NCBI GenBank assembly: GCA_024220505.1
Contig: JAKZZE010000026.1
Coordinates: forward strand, 682,001-746,000
Length of the DNA stretch: 64,000 bases
Reading direction: 5' to 3'
From: Rhizopus arrhizus
Taxonomy: Eukaryota; Mucoromycota; Mucoromycetes; Mucorales; Rhizopodaceae
The notes beneath the pieces were generated by a model, which was not told the origin of the DNA, did no database searches, and was given only the letters and a program-made list of their open reading frames with translations. Both the position numbers and the translations under genes were made by a program. Shown here one piece after another: positions 10,078 through 22,700 of the stretch; position 1 is the stretch's first letter; every line of letters starts with the position of its first letter.

Positions 10078-10905
10078 TCAAGCAAAGAATTCGAAGACTT
10101 GCTTGATATGGTGTGCAACAGAAGCATTCCATGAGATAATCGAGGGCATAAGAAGCTTTGCAAGACTTTCTAACTCTCTGTTGAGAGCGACATTGAGTAC
10201 AATAGGTAGCCTGTTGTCACTATGGTCATACAGAGTGAGAATGCTCTCAAGAACCTCCTTTACCTTCCCGGTGGCGTTTTCAATGCAGCTCAAAATGACA
10301 GCTTTTATAAGCTTGGCCTTGGTACTATTCTTCAAGGTTTCATTACCAATCGCATCAAGCAAAACGGCATAAGGGTTGTGGCCACGGTCGCAATTTATTA
10401 GTGTAAATATGTTGTATGAATGGCATGTGTGGTTCTTGATCAAAGGTCCGGAGGCACGGCACAAGGTATATGTACTGGGTAAATCGAATCGAGTTCGAAT
10501 TTGCCGTAATTGATGAGACAACATACCGGTGTTTAATACCTGTGTAGCGGTTGAATCACTGATGATTGATTTAGCAGCTGTTACGGATTCCATGTCAACA
10601 AAGATTTTGGTGGCAAACGAATCACTGAGTGTCAGATTAAAGTTGCTCGTGACAGCGCCAACAGATGGAAATAATTTTTGATCCAAACAAATACTTGCTG
10701 TAACCAACGCATTTAACACTTGGGTACCAACTATAAGCTTCGGACCATCGTTACGTGACAACGACACTGGCCAAATATCAGGATGAATAGTGTTAAGTGG
10801 AGGAGGAAGTGACGTAGCATGGACCCCATCCTTGAGCTTGCCGAAGGGCTCGCGATGCCCATCGACTACTTTAGTCCGACCGTATAATTCAACTGTATTG
10901 ATCAT
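10078..10905 (-). CDS. unknown 275-aa protein beside an LTR
   Basis: An uninterrupted single-exon frame from ATG 10905. Its GC content is higher than the surroundings, so it is probably real coding sequence. The product has no signal peptide, no membrane segment and no motif that I recognise. It is mixed hydrophobic/polar with a few Cys and His that do not form a clear zinc knuckle. The start codon lies 13 bp beyond the inner edge of an LTR-like repeat (10918-11069) in the same orientation. That is where the first ORF of an LTR retrotransposon would be, so a gag-type protein is one possibility. A captured host gene is another. Confidence 0.5.
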   Translation of the reverse strand: MINTVELYGRTKVVDGHREPFGKLKDGVHATSLPPPLNTIHPDIWPVSLSRNDGPKLIVGTQVLNALVTASICLDQKLFPSVGAVTSNFNLTLSDSFATKIFVDMESVTAAKSIISDSTATQVLNTGMLSHQLRQIRTRFDLPSTYTLCRASGPLIKNHTCHSYNIFTLINCDRGHNPYAVLLDAIGNETLKNSTKAKLIKAVILSCIENATGKVKEVLESILTLYDHSDNRLPIVLNVALNRELESLAKLLMPSIISWNASVAHHIKQVFEFFA

Positions 10906-10917
10906 GACTGCTTGATT

Positions 10918-11069
10918 GTTCTTCTTATCAAAGAACTCTCATTAATACAAAACATATCCTAAAAGAACATGTTTAATTGGAATTGATTGTATGATCTTAT
11001 TTAATTATGATCTTGTATTAAGACTTATATTTATCAATGTCAACTACAATCAGTTACTGTTCTACAACA
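10918..11069 (-). repeat. LTR-like repeat, copy 1
   Basis: Read on the minus strand it begins TGTTGTAGAACAG at 11069 and continues through sequence that recurs at 56764-56937. The start motif alone recurs at 61967. Beginning with TGTTG and repeating next to gag-like frames fits an LTR. No complete element with paired LTRs was found here. Confidence 0.6.
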
Positions 11070-11309
11070 GCCCCCATTAGTGGTCCTCATTTCATTTTTT
11101 TTTTTTTTTTTCAAGAATAGATGTGAAGCCTTTTGCCATTTTTCTAGTCTCCAGCCTCGCATCCAAAAAAAAGAAAAGAAGGAAAAATAAATTACACGTT
11201 GATATAAAGGGTTCAATATCAACAATAAAACGATTGCAAAAGAATGGGAAAAAGAATGATAACAAAAACGTTTTGAAACATTTGTGATAAATTCAACCCT
11301 TTTATAATC

Positions 11310-11505
11310 TCTCTTTGTTGAGGCGCTTATCAAACCATTTAGCGGAATGAAATCGCTTAAACATAAGCTATTACATGCCTCACTAATTCTGGCCATCAAC
11401 AATTATTTTTCCAGAAACCTATTTCGCTTCACTTTACTCTTGACAACTGATCAGAACTGCTCTATTGGATTCAGTTCAGGAAGATATGGAGAAAGATATA
11501 CTTTA
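11310..11505 (-). pseudogene. Tc1-like transposase C-terminal remnant
   Basis: Minus-strand translation gives LPELNPIEQF followed by a stop where Trp is expected, then VVKSKVKRNRFLEK, another stop, and ARISEACNSLCLSDF. This parallels the end of the Tc1-like transposase at 39720-39890 (SPELNPIEQFWSIVKNKVKR ... RIAEACN) and includes the third catalytic residue Glu. The rest of the gene is missing. It lies about 280 bp downstream of the VTC gene end. Confidence 0.7.
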
Positions 11506-11787
11506 AATTAAAAGCCCAAAAACACAGTTGTAGCTATTTTATCTTTATTTTTCACCCGTCAGCCCGAGATACTGTCTCCCTACAAACAAAATTTTTTGAA
11601 TGCACTAAGGAATCCTTGATTAGCTAGCTAAGAACCTTGGATTTTAAACGCAAATCACTGTAACAGCATTGAGCAAGTTCATGATTGTGAGTACAATGTT
11701 GTCCTATTTGAAATGATTTATTTGATAAAAAAAAATAATATAAAAGACGAATGAAAAGCAATAAAAAGAAATACAAGTTTAAGATAG

Positions 11788-14058
11788 CTAATTATCATTG
11801 TCTAATGCCAATCGAACTAATAAAAAAAATAGGTTAAAGAAAGTGATTTGAATAAAGAAAATACACTTACGTCCCATGTTAACACAAACACCAACTACCA
11901 AGAAAATGGTCATGACAGCAGGTCCATATTTATCAGAAAAATCACCCAGTTCATTTCTTTCCACACGACCGACGCGATTGTGGTATTTGAATAAAGCATA
12001 TATCATCACAGACATGGACAATAGAGTAAATACGATAGCTGACATGCGACCGATCTTATCAGAAAAGTTTAACAATCCAATCGCCAAGCCACCTAATAAA
12101 AGTGTAAACTTGAGCCAATGTAAAAATGTACGTTCGTTGGCAAAATAGGTTTTTGCAGGTGGTGCTTTGGTTGGAACAGGTCGAATACGACTTATGGTTC
12201 GATTGGTGGTTGTATCCTTTTTGATAAACATGCCTTTTTTAAACAGATTCTTGAGTCCTGCTGGGGATAACTGCTTGTTTGATTCTGTTGCAGGTTTGGG
12301 TATCAGTGGCGTTGATTCATTAGCCATCACAACTTGAATGTGTTCGTCTGTGGCCACGTCATGTTCATTATTATTTTCATAAGCGCTACTATTGGATGCA
12401 GACCCACTGGCTGTGGCTTCAGGACGAGAGAGACCAAATATTTTACTACGAGGCTTTCTAATATCGACATCCATTTGAGGTAACCAGAAAGGCAAGACGT
12501 TTACCTTGTCTTCTAATAAAGTGGCACAGCCATGAATAAATTTAGAAAACTTGGGTACGGATTCGACTAGATGAGAGTTAACAAGTTCAGTGACCCACTG
12601 AGGTGGTTCTTGACCAATGTGTGTCTGTAGCTTGACTTCAAGAACAGCATAAGGGAAACGACAGATATCTGAGTCTGGTAATTGCTTGAATGGATAGTCC
12701 ACACCAATATCCATACGACGCCAATTATCGCCTGATCTTGACTTATTCATGTTATCTTCTCTGATTAAAGACAATTCGGTATCTAAACTGATACGAACAC
12801 GGGCATCACCTGGTAATTGAAAGGCGGTACGATTATAAAATGTACGCATCATAGGATGAAGTCTTTTTGTGAGAACAGTATATTGAACCTCTTGAGCCAA
12901 TTGCTCTAATTCTTGAATCTCTTTTTCAGACTTGCGACCTTGTTCTCTTGTCTTTTGAAAGAGTTCGTCTGTTGTGTATTCACCTTTTAAAAAGGCGTTC
13001 AGATACTTTTCTTTGATTGGAAAACGTGCCTTGACGGACTTTTCACCTGTCCAACTTTCATGATGTGTCTTGCGTTCCACAAATATAGTATTGGAATCCA
13101 TACCACCATACCAACGCATACGAATGGCTTCAGCACCTTCTGTTTTATCTAATCTGCCCATATAAAGTTCAAAATCATCATTATCATAATAAACACTAGT
13201 AATGGCTGAATCTTGAAGTTCAAACTCTTTGTTAGGATTAAATACAAGTACTGGTAAATGCTTCAAGATGATTAGTTTTAATTCTGTGATATTGTCTGGA
13301 TGAACCCTAAAGTATACTAATATGAGCTCATGTTGGAAACATTTGATTGTTTTTACCAATATTTTGTTGTATTTCTAACAAAAGCAGCTTGTTTACCACC
13401 AGCAGCCGAATCACCACCTCTCTCTTTACCTCGAGTTCTTACACGATCATACAAGGAAGAAATACAAATGATTAAAGCATCATAATTTTCTTTATAAAAC
13501 GGTTTTGCATTCAATCGAACACCAAACATTGGCTTCAGCGGCCATCCAGTTACTTTCTAGTGCGGACAATGAATATAAGAACCCACGTGCGTGAAATGAT
13601 TGGCTGAACTTACATCATGCTTCTTTATGATTTTTAAGAATCCAGTATAATTCAATCTCGTAAATTTTGCTAAATCATGAACATCTGCTATGATATGACC
13701 CAATTCAATTTCTGATGCTGTGAATTCATCTTCATCTGGGTTTTCTTTTTGGCAAAGAGCATCTACTTCACGCGATTCAAGTTCAATACGATGATTGATT
13801 TCTTCTAATTTGCCACGTTGGAAGCTATACACTTTATCAAGTTCTTTTTCTAAAAGCTCTACAAATTTGCTTTCACTTTCTTCACTCCAAACACCTCCAA
13901 TAGCTTCCTTTTTTAATATCACTTTAAGATCATCATATACTATAGCACATCATAAAAGTAAAAGAACGTGTATAATAAATTATATTTCAAAATTTACCAA
14001 GATAATGATAAGTCCAATCAGGATTCAGTGAAGTTCTAAGTGTATGCCCAAACTTCAT
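11788..14058 (-). CDS. VTC4: vacuolar transporter chaperone, Vtc4-like polyphosphate polymerase subunit
   Basis: Predicted exons (read downward): 14058-13998, 13939-13614, 13556-13357, 13306-11871, 11816-11788, joining in frame to 683 aa. Domains in order: SPX domain (about 1-190; starts [11 protein letters not shown] and has the KKHD helix), which binds inositol pyrophosphates; VTC catalytic tunnel domain (about 200-480), with basic residues and the conserved [11 protein letters not shown] and [15 protein letters not shown] blocks; a low-complexity linker; then three membrane helices (about 588-675, DUF202 type). In yeast the complex makes polyphosphate from ATP and passes it into the vacuole. 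Length (yeast Vtc4 is 721 aa) and the full catalytic block favour Vtc4, but Vtc2/3 cannot be excluded. The start lies only 80 bp after the stop of the upstream PCCA gene on the same strand. Confidence 0.9.
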
Positions 14059-14138
14059 TTTATTTTGTCTTAAAAAAAAAAAAGAAAAAGAAAAGAAAAG
14101 AAAGTGTGTCTGTGTGTGGTTTTTTTTTTTTTTTTTTC

Positions 14139-16231
14139 TCATTCAAACTCAACCAAGACTTGACCAGATTTAACAGTGCTACCAGGTTGTACATGGACAT
14201 GTTTAACAACGCCTGTTTGTGGTGTCCTTAGGCTATTTTGCATCTTCATAGCCTCTACAACCAACAACTCACTTCCTTCAACTACTTCATGTCCCTTTTC
14301 TATAGAGACCGATACGATTTTACCAGGCATTGGACTAAATATTGTTTTGGTCTGTTTCTTGAAATGCTTCTCTTTCATATATTTTAACTTGGTATGTTCT
14401 TCTTCATTATAAATATTCACTTTATACTAATTCGTTATAAATATTAATCAAATAATAAAATAAATTATCGTCTTATTTACCTTGTTGCCATGATATTGTA
14501 TTCTAAATCCCATACTTAATTTATCTAAATATTGAACTACTAATTGTTTATCCTCAATGCATGAATGAGCCAATAGCCCATCCAATGGCCATTTTATACT
14601 TAATTCTATAGATCGCTTTCTATCCATAATCACCTTAAATGTATCATTTTTTTTGTGTTCTATATCTATCCTTATGTCTTGACTGCCTTCATTTTGTTCA
14701 TCTGTCACATTTACCCACAATGATTCTTGCTCCTTCTTCTGACCTTCCCAATAATTCATTTCTTTCTTAAGCCACATTACGCCAGTTATAGCAGCTAGAT
14801 GCTCAAATGATGATTTATCCAAAGGCTGTGGCTCAAATCCTTGCGGGTATTCTTCTGATAGAAAATGGGTAGTAACATTTTTCCCATCTTGAAATCGAGG
14901 ATGGGAGAAGACGCCTCTTAATAAAGGAATGTTGTGAGTAACACCTTTAATGACATAATCGTCTAAAGCATAAATCATCTTTTGTAGCGCTTCTTGTCTT
15001 GTTTGTCCATGTGTAGCTAATTTACAAATAAGTGGATCATATTCCATGTACATCTCTGATCCTTCAATAAAGCCAGAATCACATCTCACTTGATCCAATC
15101 TAGGTTCTTGATAAGTCAGTAGTCTACCAACCGAGGGTAAATATGTCTTTGGATCCTCTGCATAGACTCTAGACTCAAATGCCCATCCATTCAGTTTAAC
15201 ATCTTTTTGTGTAAGTGCGAGTGGATGATTAGCTGCTGAGTACAGCATATGCTCAACCAGGTCCAGATGTGTCACGTATTCTGTAATTGGATGCTCCACC
15301 TGTAACCGCGTGTTCATTTCTAAAAAATAAAAGTTCTTGTTGGAATCCACCAAAAATTCAACAGTACCCGCAGAGTTATAGCCCACATGCTTTGCTAGAG
15401 CAATCGTTTGCTCTCCCATCCGCCTTCGTGTTTCAGGATCCAGATGGACACTAGGTGATTCCTCAATCACCTTTTGATTCCTTCTTTGAATAGTACATTC
15501 TCTTTCAGGCAAATAAACAAGATTACCAAAGTTATCACCAAGTACCTGTACTTCTATGTGTCTAGGCTGATCAATATATTTCTCAATCAACATACGATCA
15601 TCATCAAAAGCGGATTTTGATTCTTGTTTAGCCAATTTAAATCCATCTTTTAGTTCTGTATCATTCCTATATGGACAATATAAATAAACAAATCATTTCA
15701 ATTTTATTCTTCAGGTTCATTTTACCATGCAATACGCATGCCTTTACCTCCTCCTCCAGCGCTTGCTTTTATCATCACTGGATATCCAATCTCATGGGCG
15801 ATTTTTATTGCCTTTTCCACATTTTCTATTTCTCCATCATATCCAGGTATACAATTAACTCCACTTGCTTTGGCTATTAATTTGCTTTGTATTTTGTCAC
15901 CCATGGCAGCAATAGCAGATGCTCTAGGTCCTACAAATACAATGCCGTTTTCTTCCAATTGTCGAACAAACGCTGGATTTTCGCTCAAGAACCCGTACCC
16001 TGGATGAACCGCGTCCGCCTGGGTCAGTTTGATGGCCCTTAAGATTGCCGGGATAGAAAGATAGGAATCAGATGCAGGTCCTTGTCCGAGATAGACAGCC
16101 TCATCCGCTAGTTGAACGTGGAGTGCATTGGCATCGAGTTGAGAGTAGACAGCAACAGTTCGAATACCCATCTTTTTTGCTGTTTTTATAACACGACACG
16201 CGATCTCGCCCCTGTTGGCCACTAATAATTT
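14139..16231 (-). CDS. PCCA: propionyl-CoA carboxylase alpha subunit (5' exon unresolved)
   Basis: Exons 16231-15726, 15666-14481 and 14426-14139 join in frame to 659 aa. The biotin carboxylase part starts [15 protein letters not shown] and has the ATP-grasp loop [15 protein letters not shown] and the [11 protein letters not shown] block. The C-terminal biotinyl domain carries [11 protein letters not shown], with the Lys in MKM as biotin site. The segments [18 protein letters not shown] and [10 protein letters not shown], and the MKMQNS context, resemble propionyl-CoA rather than 3-methylcrotonyl-CoA carboxylase. It would carboxylate propionyl-CoA in mitochondria with a beta subunit not in this window. 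An acceptor at 16232 implies an upstream exon carrying the targeting peptide. The in-frame sequence SYSSTTILSIAKTL above it looks like such a peptide, but a TAA separates them, so the first exon is not settled. Confidence 0.87.
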
Positions 16232-16498
16232 CTGAAAAGTCTTTTTTTATAATAATGTTTTTGCGATGCTTAGAATTGTAGTTGAAGAATAACTTTTTTT
16301 TTTATCTTTTTACTTTTTTATAGATTTTATTCTTTGAAACATGTGGTTCAGTAAAATGAATAGATCGAGTTGAGATCTGGTGAACATGTTTGAATGGCCT
16401 TTTTGTTAGCGTCGGAATGCAGTATTTTGGTATGAGTTGTTTTTTTTAGTACAATCGGAATAGACCTTTTTAATGCATTGATAATCATTATGAAAAGT

Positions 16499-16534
<36 letters not shown>

Positions 16535-16796
16535 AATGTGGGAAAACCCTTTTTCTCAGGGCATTATTCATTTTAAAATTCAGCTAATATCCTTCAGCAT
16601 AAAAACATCCCTTTCTCCTAAAAATGAAAGCGATAGACAGTTGCCAGCACTTGTTTATTTGAAATAGTTATGCATATTTTTTAATGAATAATTCCGTATG
16701 AAGGTTACAAAATGATAAAGATACAATAAAAGGCTTTTTTGATTTCTTCTAATTAAATAGGCAAAAGATGATAAAAAAAGTTGACGGGTATTATGA
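16232..16796. other. intergenic region between PCCA and CCH1, with A33 tract
   Basis: Contains the unresolved PCCA 5' exon or promoter and the CCH1 3' region. An uninterrupted A run of about 33 lies at 16501-16533. No other gene was recognised. Confidence 0.6.
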
Positions 16797-19700
16797 TTAA
16801 GTATCTTCTTCTCTGAGCATCCCTGTTAATACATAACAACATTAATTATCTACATATAAAAACCAATTTATACACATACCAGCCCACATGCTATGATTTA
16901 TGGACTCTATTAATCCTTCAGATATTTCTGTTGGCATATCAGCATTTGCATCCATCAATAACCAATTTTGCCTAGTTGTAGCTGGACTCAAGCTAGGAAG
17001 AAGTGGTGAGTGTGGTGAGAGACCAATGGTCCTTGGACTTCTATCAAAGTCTGTGCGTGGTGAGGACGGTTGGCTATTGGTGCTGATCCAAAGATTTGGA
17101 GAATCAGAGATACCGCCTGCATTAGGTGAGTTAAATTGTACATCAGTTGAAAACATAGACATTGGGGACACGGGATTGCTGAATGCACCTGGCGTAGTTG
17201 CAGGTGATGAGTTGTCAACTGCTACAGTAGGCACCGTGTTTATGACAATCCTAGGCACTAAATCCAATTGAATTAGCCTTATGATTATTATTATTATTCT
17301 TATTATTACTATTTACCTGGCGGAGATCGTTTCTTTTTTTCTTTGAGAGGATTCAAATATTCCTCTTGCTGATCTATTTGACATGGATCAAAGTCAAATG
17401 GGCTATTGTTGGTAACCCCTAAATTCTGTACTTCATCCTCATTGCGCTTTTTCCACAATAAATGAATAAATCTTCTTTTCTGTATCTGAGAAAGAAAGAA
17501 ACCTGCAGCTTTTTCTAAATGATATTCCTGGGTGATTTGTTCTAGTAATTCCAAACGAGGTATAAGCACATCCAGGCTAAGTAAAAGATGAAGCATGTTG
17601 GATTCTGATAATAACAAAGAAATTGATTCTTATAATTCGAAACTTACGTCAAAGAGGTTGAAATATCAATTAAACGGTAAGAAAGAACGGTCAAGACCTG
17701 ATCAAAAGGGATACCTTTAGAGGTTTCAGTCCTCTGTATTTCCTACAGAACCAATTTCATTAACCAAGAAAAGATACTACTACTGTCTCTACAAACCTTA
17801 ACCAACAAATTATACTCAAATCTTCGACGCCTTGTTTCTTCTGTATCCATTTGATCTAAGCATTTGTTGATTTCATTGATATTGATACTCAACTCTTCTT
17901 GCACATTCTTTTCTTTGTACGTAATTGGACTAACAGATGTACTTAGCAACGGTGTCTGAATCATCCCAGCTTGTCTTTTTAAATTATCAATTCCTAAAAC
18001 GTCATCGTATATCCGAAACCGAAAACAGCCAGATAGTTCACGTAGTAATTTTGCAATATCCTCTTTTCGTATATATCCTGTTCCTCTCGGATCGAGGTTA
18101 GCCCAAGCATGTTTGAACCTTTTTTAAATAAGCAGCTATCAATTAAACAACTAGAGAAACACCTTTTAATAAAATTTTAAGCTTACATTCGAAGGTCTGA
18201 TTTTGTAACACTTGTAAATCGAGTTCTAGTTTCGTATGTGTATTCAAAGTTATTAATAATAACCTAAATAAAAACATACACATGTCAATACAATTCGCAC
18301 AATAGAATAGTCACTTACAGCAGTAAATAGATTCATGAAAATGTGTGCACAAATAATGTAAAACGCGTCAAACAGAATATATGCCCAGAAAGGAGACCCA
18401 CAATCGTTTTCAAGATAATTTGACGAGGCGTTACAGTTAGGATACTGTACAGCATAATCCACAAGCACAGCATTCTAAAATAAATTTTAAAATAAAAAAA
18501 GCTGTTAGACTTTGTCCTTTGTATATTCTCTGAGCCTTTTCTTCTTACCCATGCTTCACCAGTTGTAAAACGAACAAGGAAGAGTAACGCGTTTCCATAA
18601 TCTCTGAAATTTGAATTGTGTGTGCCATAGATCCCGTATTTTGTTAGACCAAAAAACTCCATAAAAACCATAGCGAACAAACACATCACTACCATAAAGA
18701 CGGCTGAAACTTGAATAGTGGATAGCAAGGATTTTCTAATGTAATAGAAAGCAATTTATACTTTGAGAAAAAAAAAAGTAAACAATACTCGGTACTTACG
18801 CAATAGTATGATAAAGTGTCTCTAAAAAGTCAATACCTTCTCCTAAACGGAATGCTACTAATAGTAAACAGTATCTTTCTATACGATATGTCCATAAGTC
18901 CGGCTGACCAAAGCGAAGACACATAAAGATCAATGCAATAAGCGCAACTGAAAAATCGAACCAGTTCCATTTACTGCGTACCCACTTGAAAGAAACGAGA
19001 TCAATAAGTAAAACAGCTTATAGATTCTTGTCTTCTCTTACCTTTTCTAGACCGAGTCCCAGAAATTTTATAATACTCTCAATTATATATACAACAGTAA
19101 ATGCAACATACAAATAGTCTAAAAATATTGGTTAGTGTGATACTCTCATTTACAATATAGTTGTTTATCTTAACCTTGCGTCTTAGCTAACCAATCTGGC
19201 TCATTTTCAAACTCACTGGCAAGTGTACAAATATTCAATACAATAATAAGCATCATAATCTTATTAAACATCCCATTTTTTTCAATCACCAAGTCATAAC
19301 AAAAACGGCGCAGTCTAGACTGTGGTCGGAATACTTTGGTGGTAGGCTTTACGTTAGCTAACATGCGTTGAAGATCACAATATTGCCTCTGGGCGGTAGT
19401 TAGTGTTGTAATTCCATTCCTTTCCTTAAACTTTTCAATAATAACCTGTATAGAAAGTTAGAGATCATATAAAGAAATAGCGTGGTCACATAAAGAACAG
19501 CAAACTTACGCCTACAAATAATTGAATGGTGCCTTGAGACATGATCATAAATATAATATAAAACAGACCATGATAAACAGTTGACGAATTCCAATCGAAA
19601 TTGGGTTGTATATCAGGTTCACTTGGTGTGCTCATTGCACTAAACATGGAGTCAACCCAACCTTCTGTGGATGTAAGAGAGAACAAGTGCTGAAGAGCAG

Positions 19701-22700
19701 ATTGAAAATTGTCATAAGAATAAAAGTTGTTTTGTGGATTTTGCCATACACGAGGTATTAAAACGTTCAAAGGAGAATCATCGTTGTCACCCAGGTTACT
19801 TACGAATTCTCCAATGCACTCGCCGCGAGATAGCACAGAATCGTCATTACATAGCCACATCAAGCCGCCAAAAATATTAACACCATACACAGCAAATGGG
19901 ATTAGCACCAGCAAGGTGAAAATCAAAGCATCCAACATCAATGGTAAAGAATAAAAAAGAGCGACAAAAATGTCACGGATACCATTAAAATATCGAATGA
20001 GACGAAGAATACGCAAACTTCGCAAAGTGCTGAGGCCACGAGGTGCTTGATCTGTTCCCATAAAGATAGTAATGGTATTCAGCAAAACGACGCATATGTC
20101 CAATTGATTCCAATAATTTCGAAGGTATGCGTTTGGTGTCAAAAGAAGCCCATCTGCGATTATACGTATGCCTAATTCGATGATGAAGACAATACTCAGA
20201 CTGATCTCTATTGTGTTGTAGGTAGATTGTCTAACCGTATCTTTTCGTATCATCCTTGTTGATGGTTCATCTAAAATGACCATTAAGATACTGACTAATA
20301 CACATGCCATGATGATCCAGTTGAACAGATTACGCTTTTCTGCTTGTCCATCCGTGCTTGATCCTACCAATTTTTTACAAAAATGTCTAATTCGACTCCT
20401 GTCCGAAAATATGAGCAAAGCTTTGGCAACGGCTGCTTCTTCTTTCATAGCTTCACGATTTTCTTCGGCTGCAATCATATCATAGTCTTCAGGCGCCTCA
20501 TCATTGTCTAATACAAAAGTATTTCTACACCACATACACCAAATAAAAAATTAGTATAATTCTTTTTTCAGGTCATGTTTACAACTAACGATGGGGTTGG
20601 CTTGATATTGACTTTCTTCTTAAAAAAAGGGATACTTGTTTGAATATTTGAAATTAAAGACCGCAGCTTTTTTTCAAAAGCAAAGGGATTTCTAATTTCA
20701 CTGTTCATACTTCGCTTCGCCTTTGAGATATCAGTCAGCAGCTCTACAATGTCTATATTTGACAAAGGAGCAGTCAAACTAGCAGGCAATTTTGATATTT
20801 GCAAGTTCTTTTTGTTTTCCAAATGATAAAGGGGGCGAAATAGTTTCATCAAAATAGTCTCGGTTTTACCTAAATCTTTGAAGCGATGGCGGTGAACATA
20901 ATCCTTGATTTGGTAATGACGAATGTATTCGTCGCTCAATTCAAAGTTTTCCAGCACAACAGCAATATAAAGACCCGTCATGATATATCTACCAAAAGCA
21001 AAATAGATACTTAGAGCAATAGCTGCATAAATAGATCCTTTTCCTGTCTGGCTAGACATTGCGTTGTATAACACATCCTAAAAGTACAACAAGAATTAAA
21101 AACAAAGAGCTTTCAATGTCTGTGATATTTACTGTCCAAGTTTCACTTGTGTAAACCACGATGAGGGAAACAAAAGATTGCCAGAAGGTATCGAACCGAT
21201 TATCAGGATCAGTAAGAGCCAATACTTCATCATAATCACCTCCAAACATTTGCATAAACATAGTTGCACACAATGCTGTAGCCAAAACCAAGAATATCAT
21301 AACATTCAAAACGCTTTCACCTGTTCCTAAAGCAGAGACCTATTCAAAAAATTAACAAAACTAAAACCTGTTTTTAAAAGAAAATCTTACCACCAAGCGT
21401 CGAACTCGAGGAATACAAAGGAACAAGCGATACAGTCTGCAAATTTGAAAGATAGTAAGATATTTGTACACGAGGGAATCTTGTATCATTGGCAATTGTA
21501 TAACACATGTGGCTATAACTATGAACAAGTCTATTGCATTTCTTTTTGAAGACCAAAAATTCATCCAACTTGTAACTCCTGCCATACGAATGACAATTTC
21601 AAAAGCAAAAATAAATGTAAACGCCGTCTCTGCATTGTCAACCATCTCAAGCCTTGCATCACTTGCAGAAAATGATCTTAGACACATAAAGACTAAATCA
21701 AGCAAAACCAAGAAACCACCAAAGTAAAAAAATGATCTGCTTCTTACCAGTCGGATCAAGAACCAACGTAACTTTAGTGTGGACACACCCTTTCTGTGCT
21801 CATCTGTTCGGTGATCAAACATCCATGTGTTTTCACTGTCTTCATCAGCATTGGCCTCTTCTGTATCACGTAGGACTAGATAACTCTTCTTTTTTGCTGT
21901 AAACGCGCTCACTGAACTCAGTGCGCGAACACGTGCAAAAGCAGACGTGATAACGGCTAAATGGACAAAGGAGGCGTTAAATAAATAATGTTGAGCACTT
22001 TTACATAAACATACCAAGCAAGAGAAATGTCAGTATAAAAGAAATAATGTATACACCTAAGCAATAATACAATGCTGCTATATTTGAATCCGCATCTTGC
22101 GTCTGATACATCAAATCCGTCCAAAGTTCTAGTGAAACGAATGTATAGACACTCAAAAATGAGAAAAAGATGTTGTCATAGTTTACAAATCCGGATTGAG
22201 GATTGTTGGCTGGATCTTCTATACAGATCTGACCTAAATTGCAAACATATCCGTAACGTGCAGCGAAATCACGGGTACCGGTTTGAATATTGTAAGGGCC
22301 TATAATTGAAGTGCCATTGAAGTATCCAGTACAAAATTTAGCAGGTTCAACCAAGGTTACTATTAAGCGTTAGGATTTCATTAGCCTTAATCTAAAAAAA
22401 AAAAGGGAAAGGGCAATAATTTACGAGTGTCATCATCTCCCGTGTAGTAACATCTTCTAGAGAAAGTTCCTTGAAAGGACATGAGTCCAAGTAAGGCAAA
22501 TAAAAGTAAAAAGAAAAAGATGAGGCCTGAAACAGCCAGTAAAAGATCCCAGCTAAGTTCTAAGGATTTTAGGATAACCTACAGAAGCTTTCTTTAATAT
22601 CTCTTGCTAAACTCAACATGTAATATCTTACAGCTGTGCCTGGTAGAAGCGATAAAAGTCGGATGGGGCGTAATGCTCCTAATGCCTTAAAAAGTGATAA

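Noticed and set aside
14139..16231. Assignment as 3-methylcrotonyl-CoA carboxylase alpha
   Set aside because: The GVTHNI-LLR and MKMQNS blocks and the biotinyl-domain context fit propionyl-CoA carboxylase better, although a phylogeny was not possible.
16900..17271. 123-aa plus-strand frame opposite the CCH1 last exons
   Set aside because: Antisense shadow of the Ser/Pro-rich CCH1 tail.
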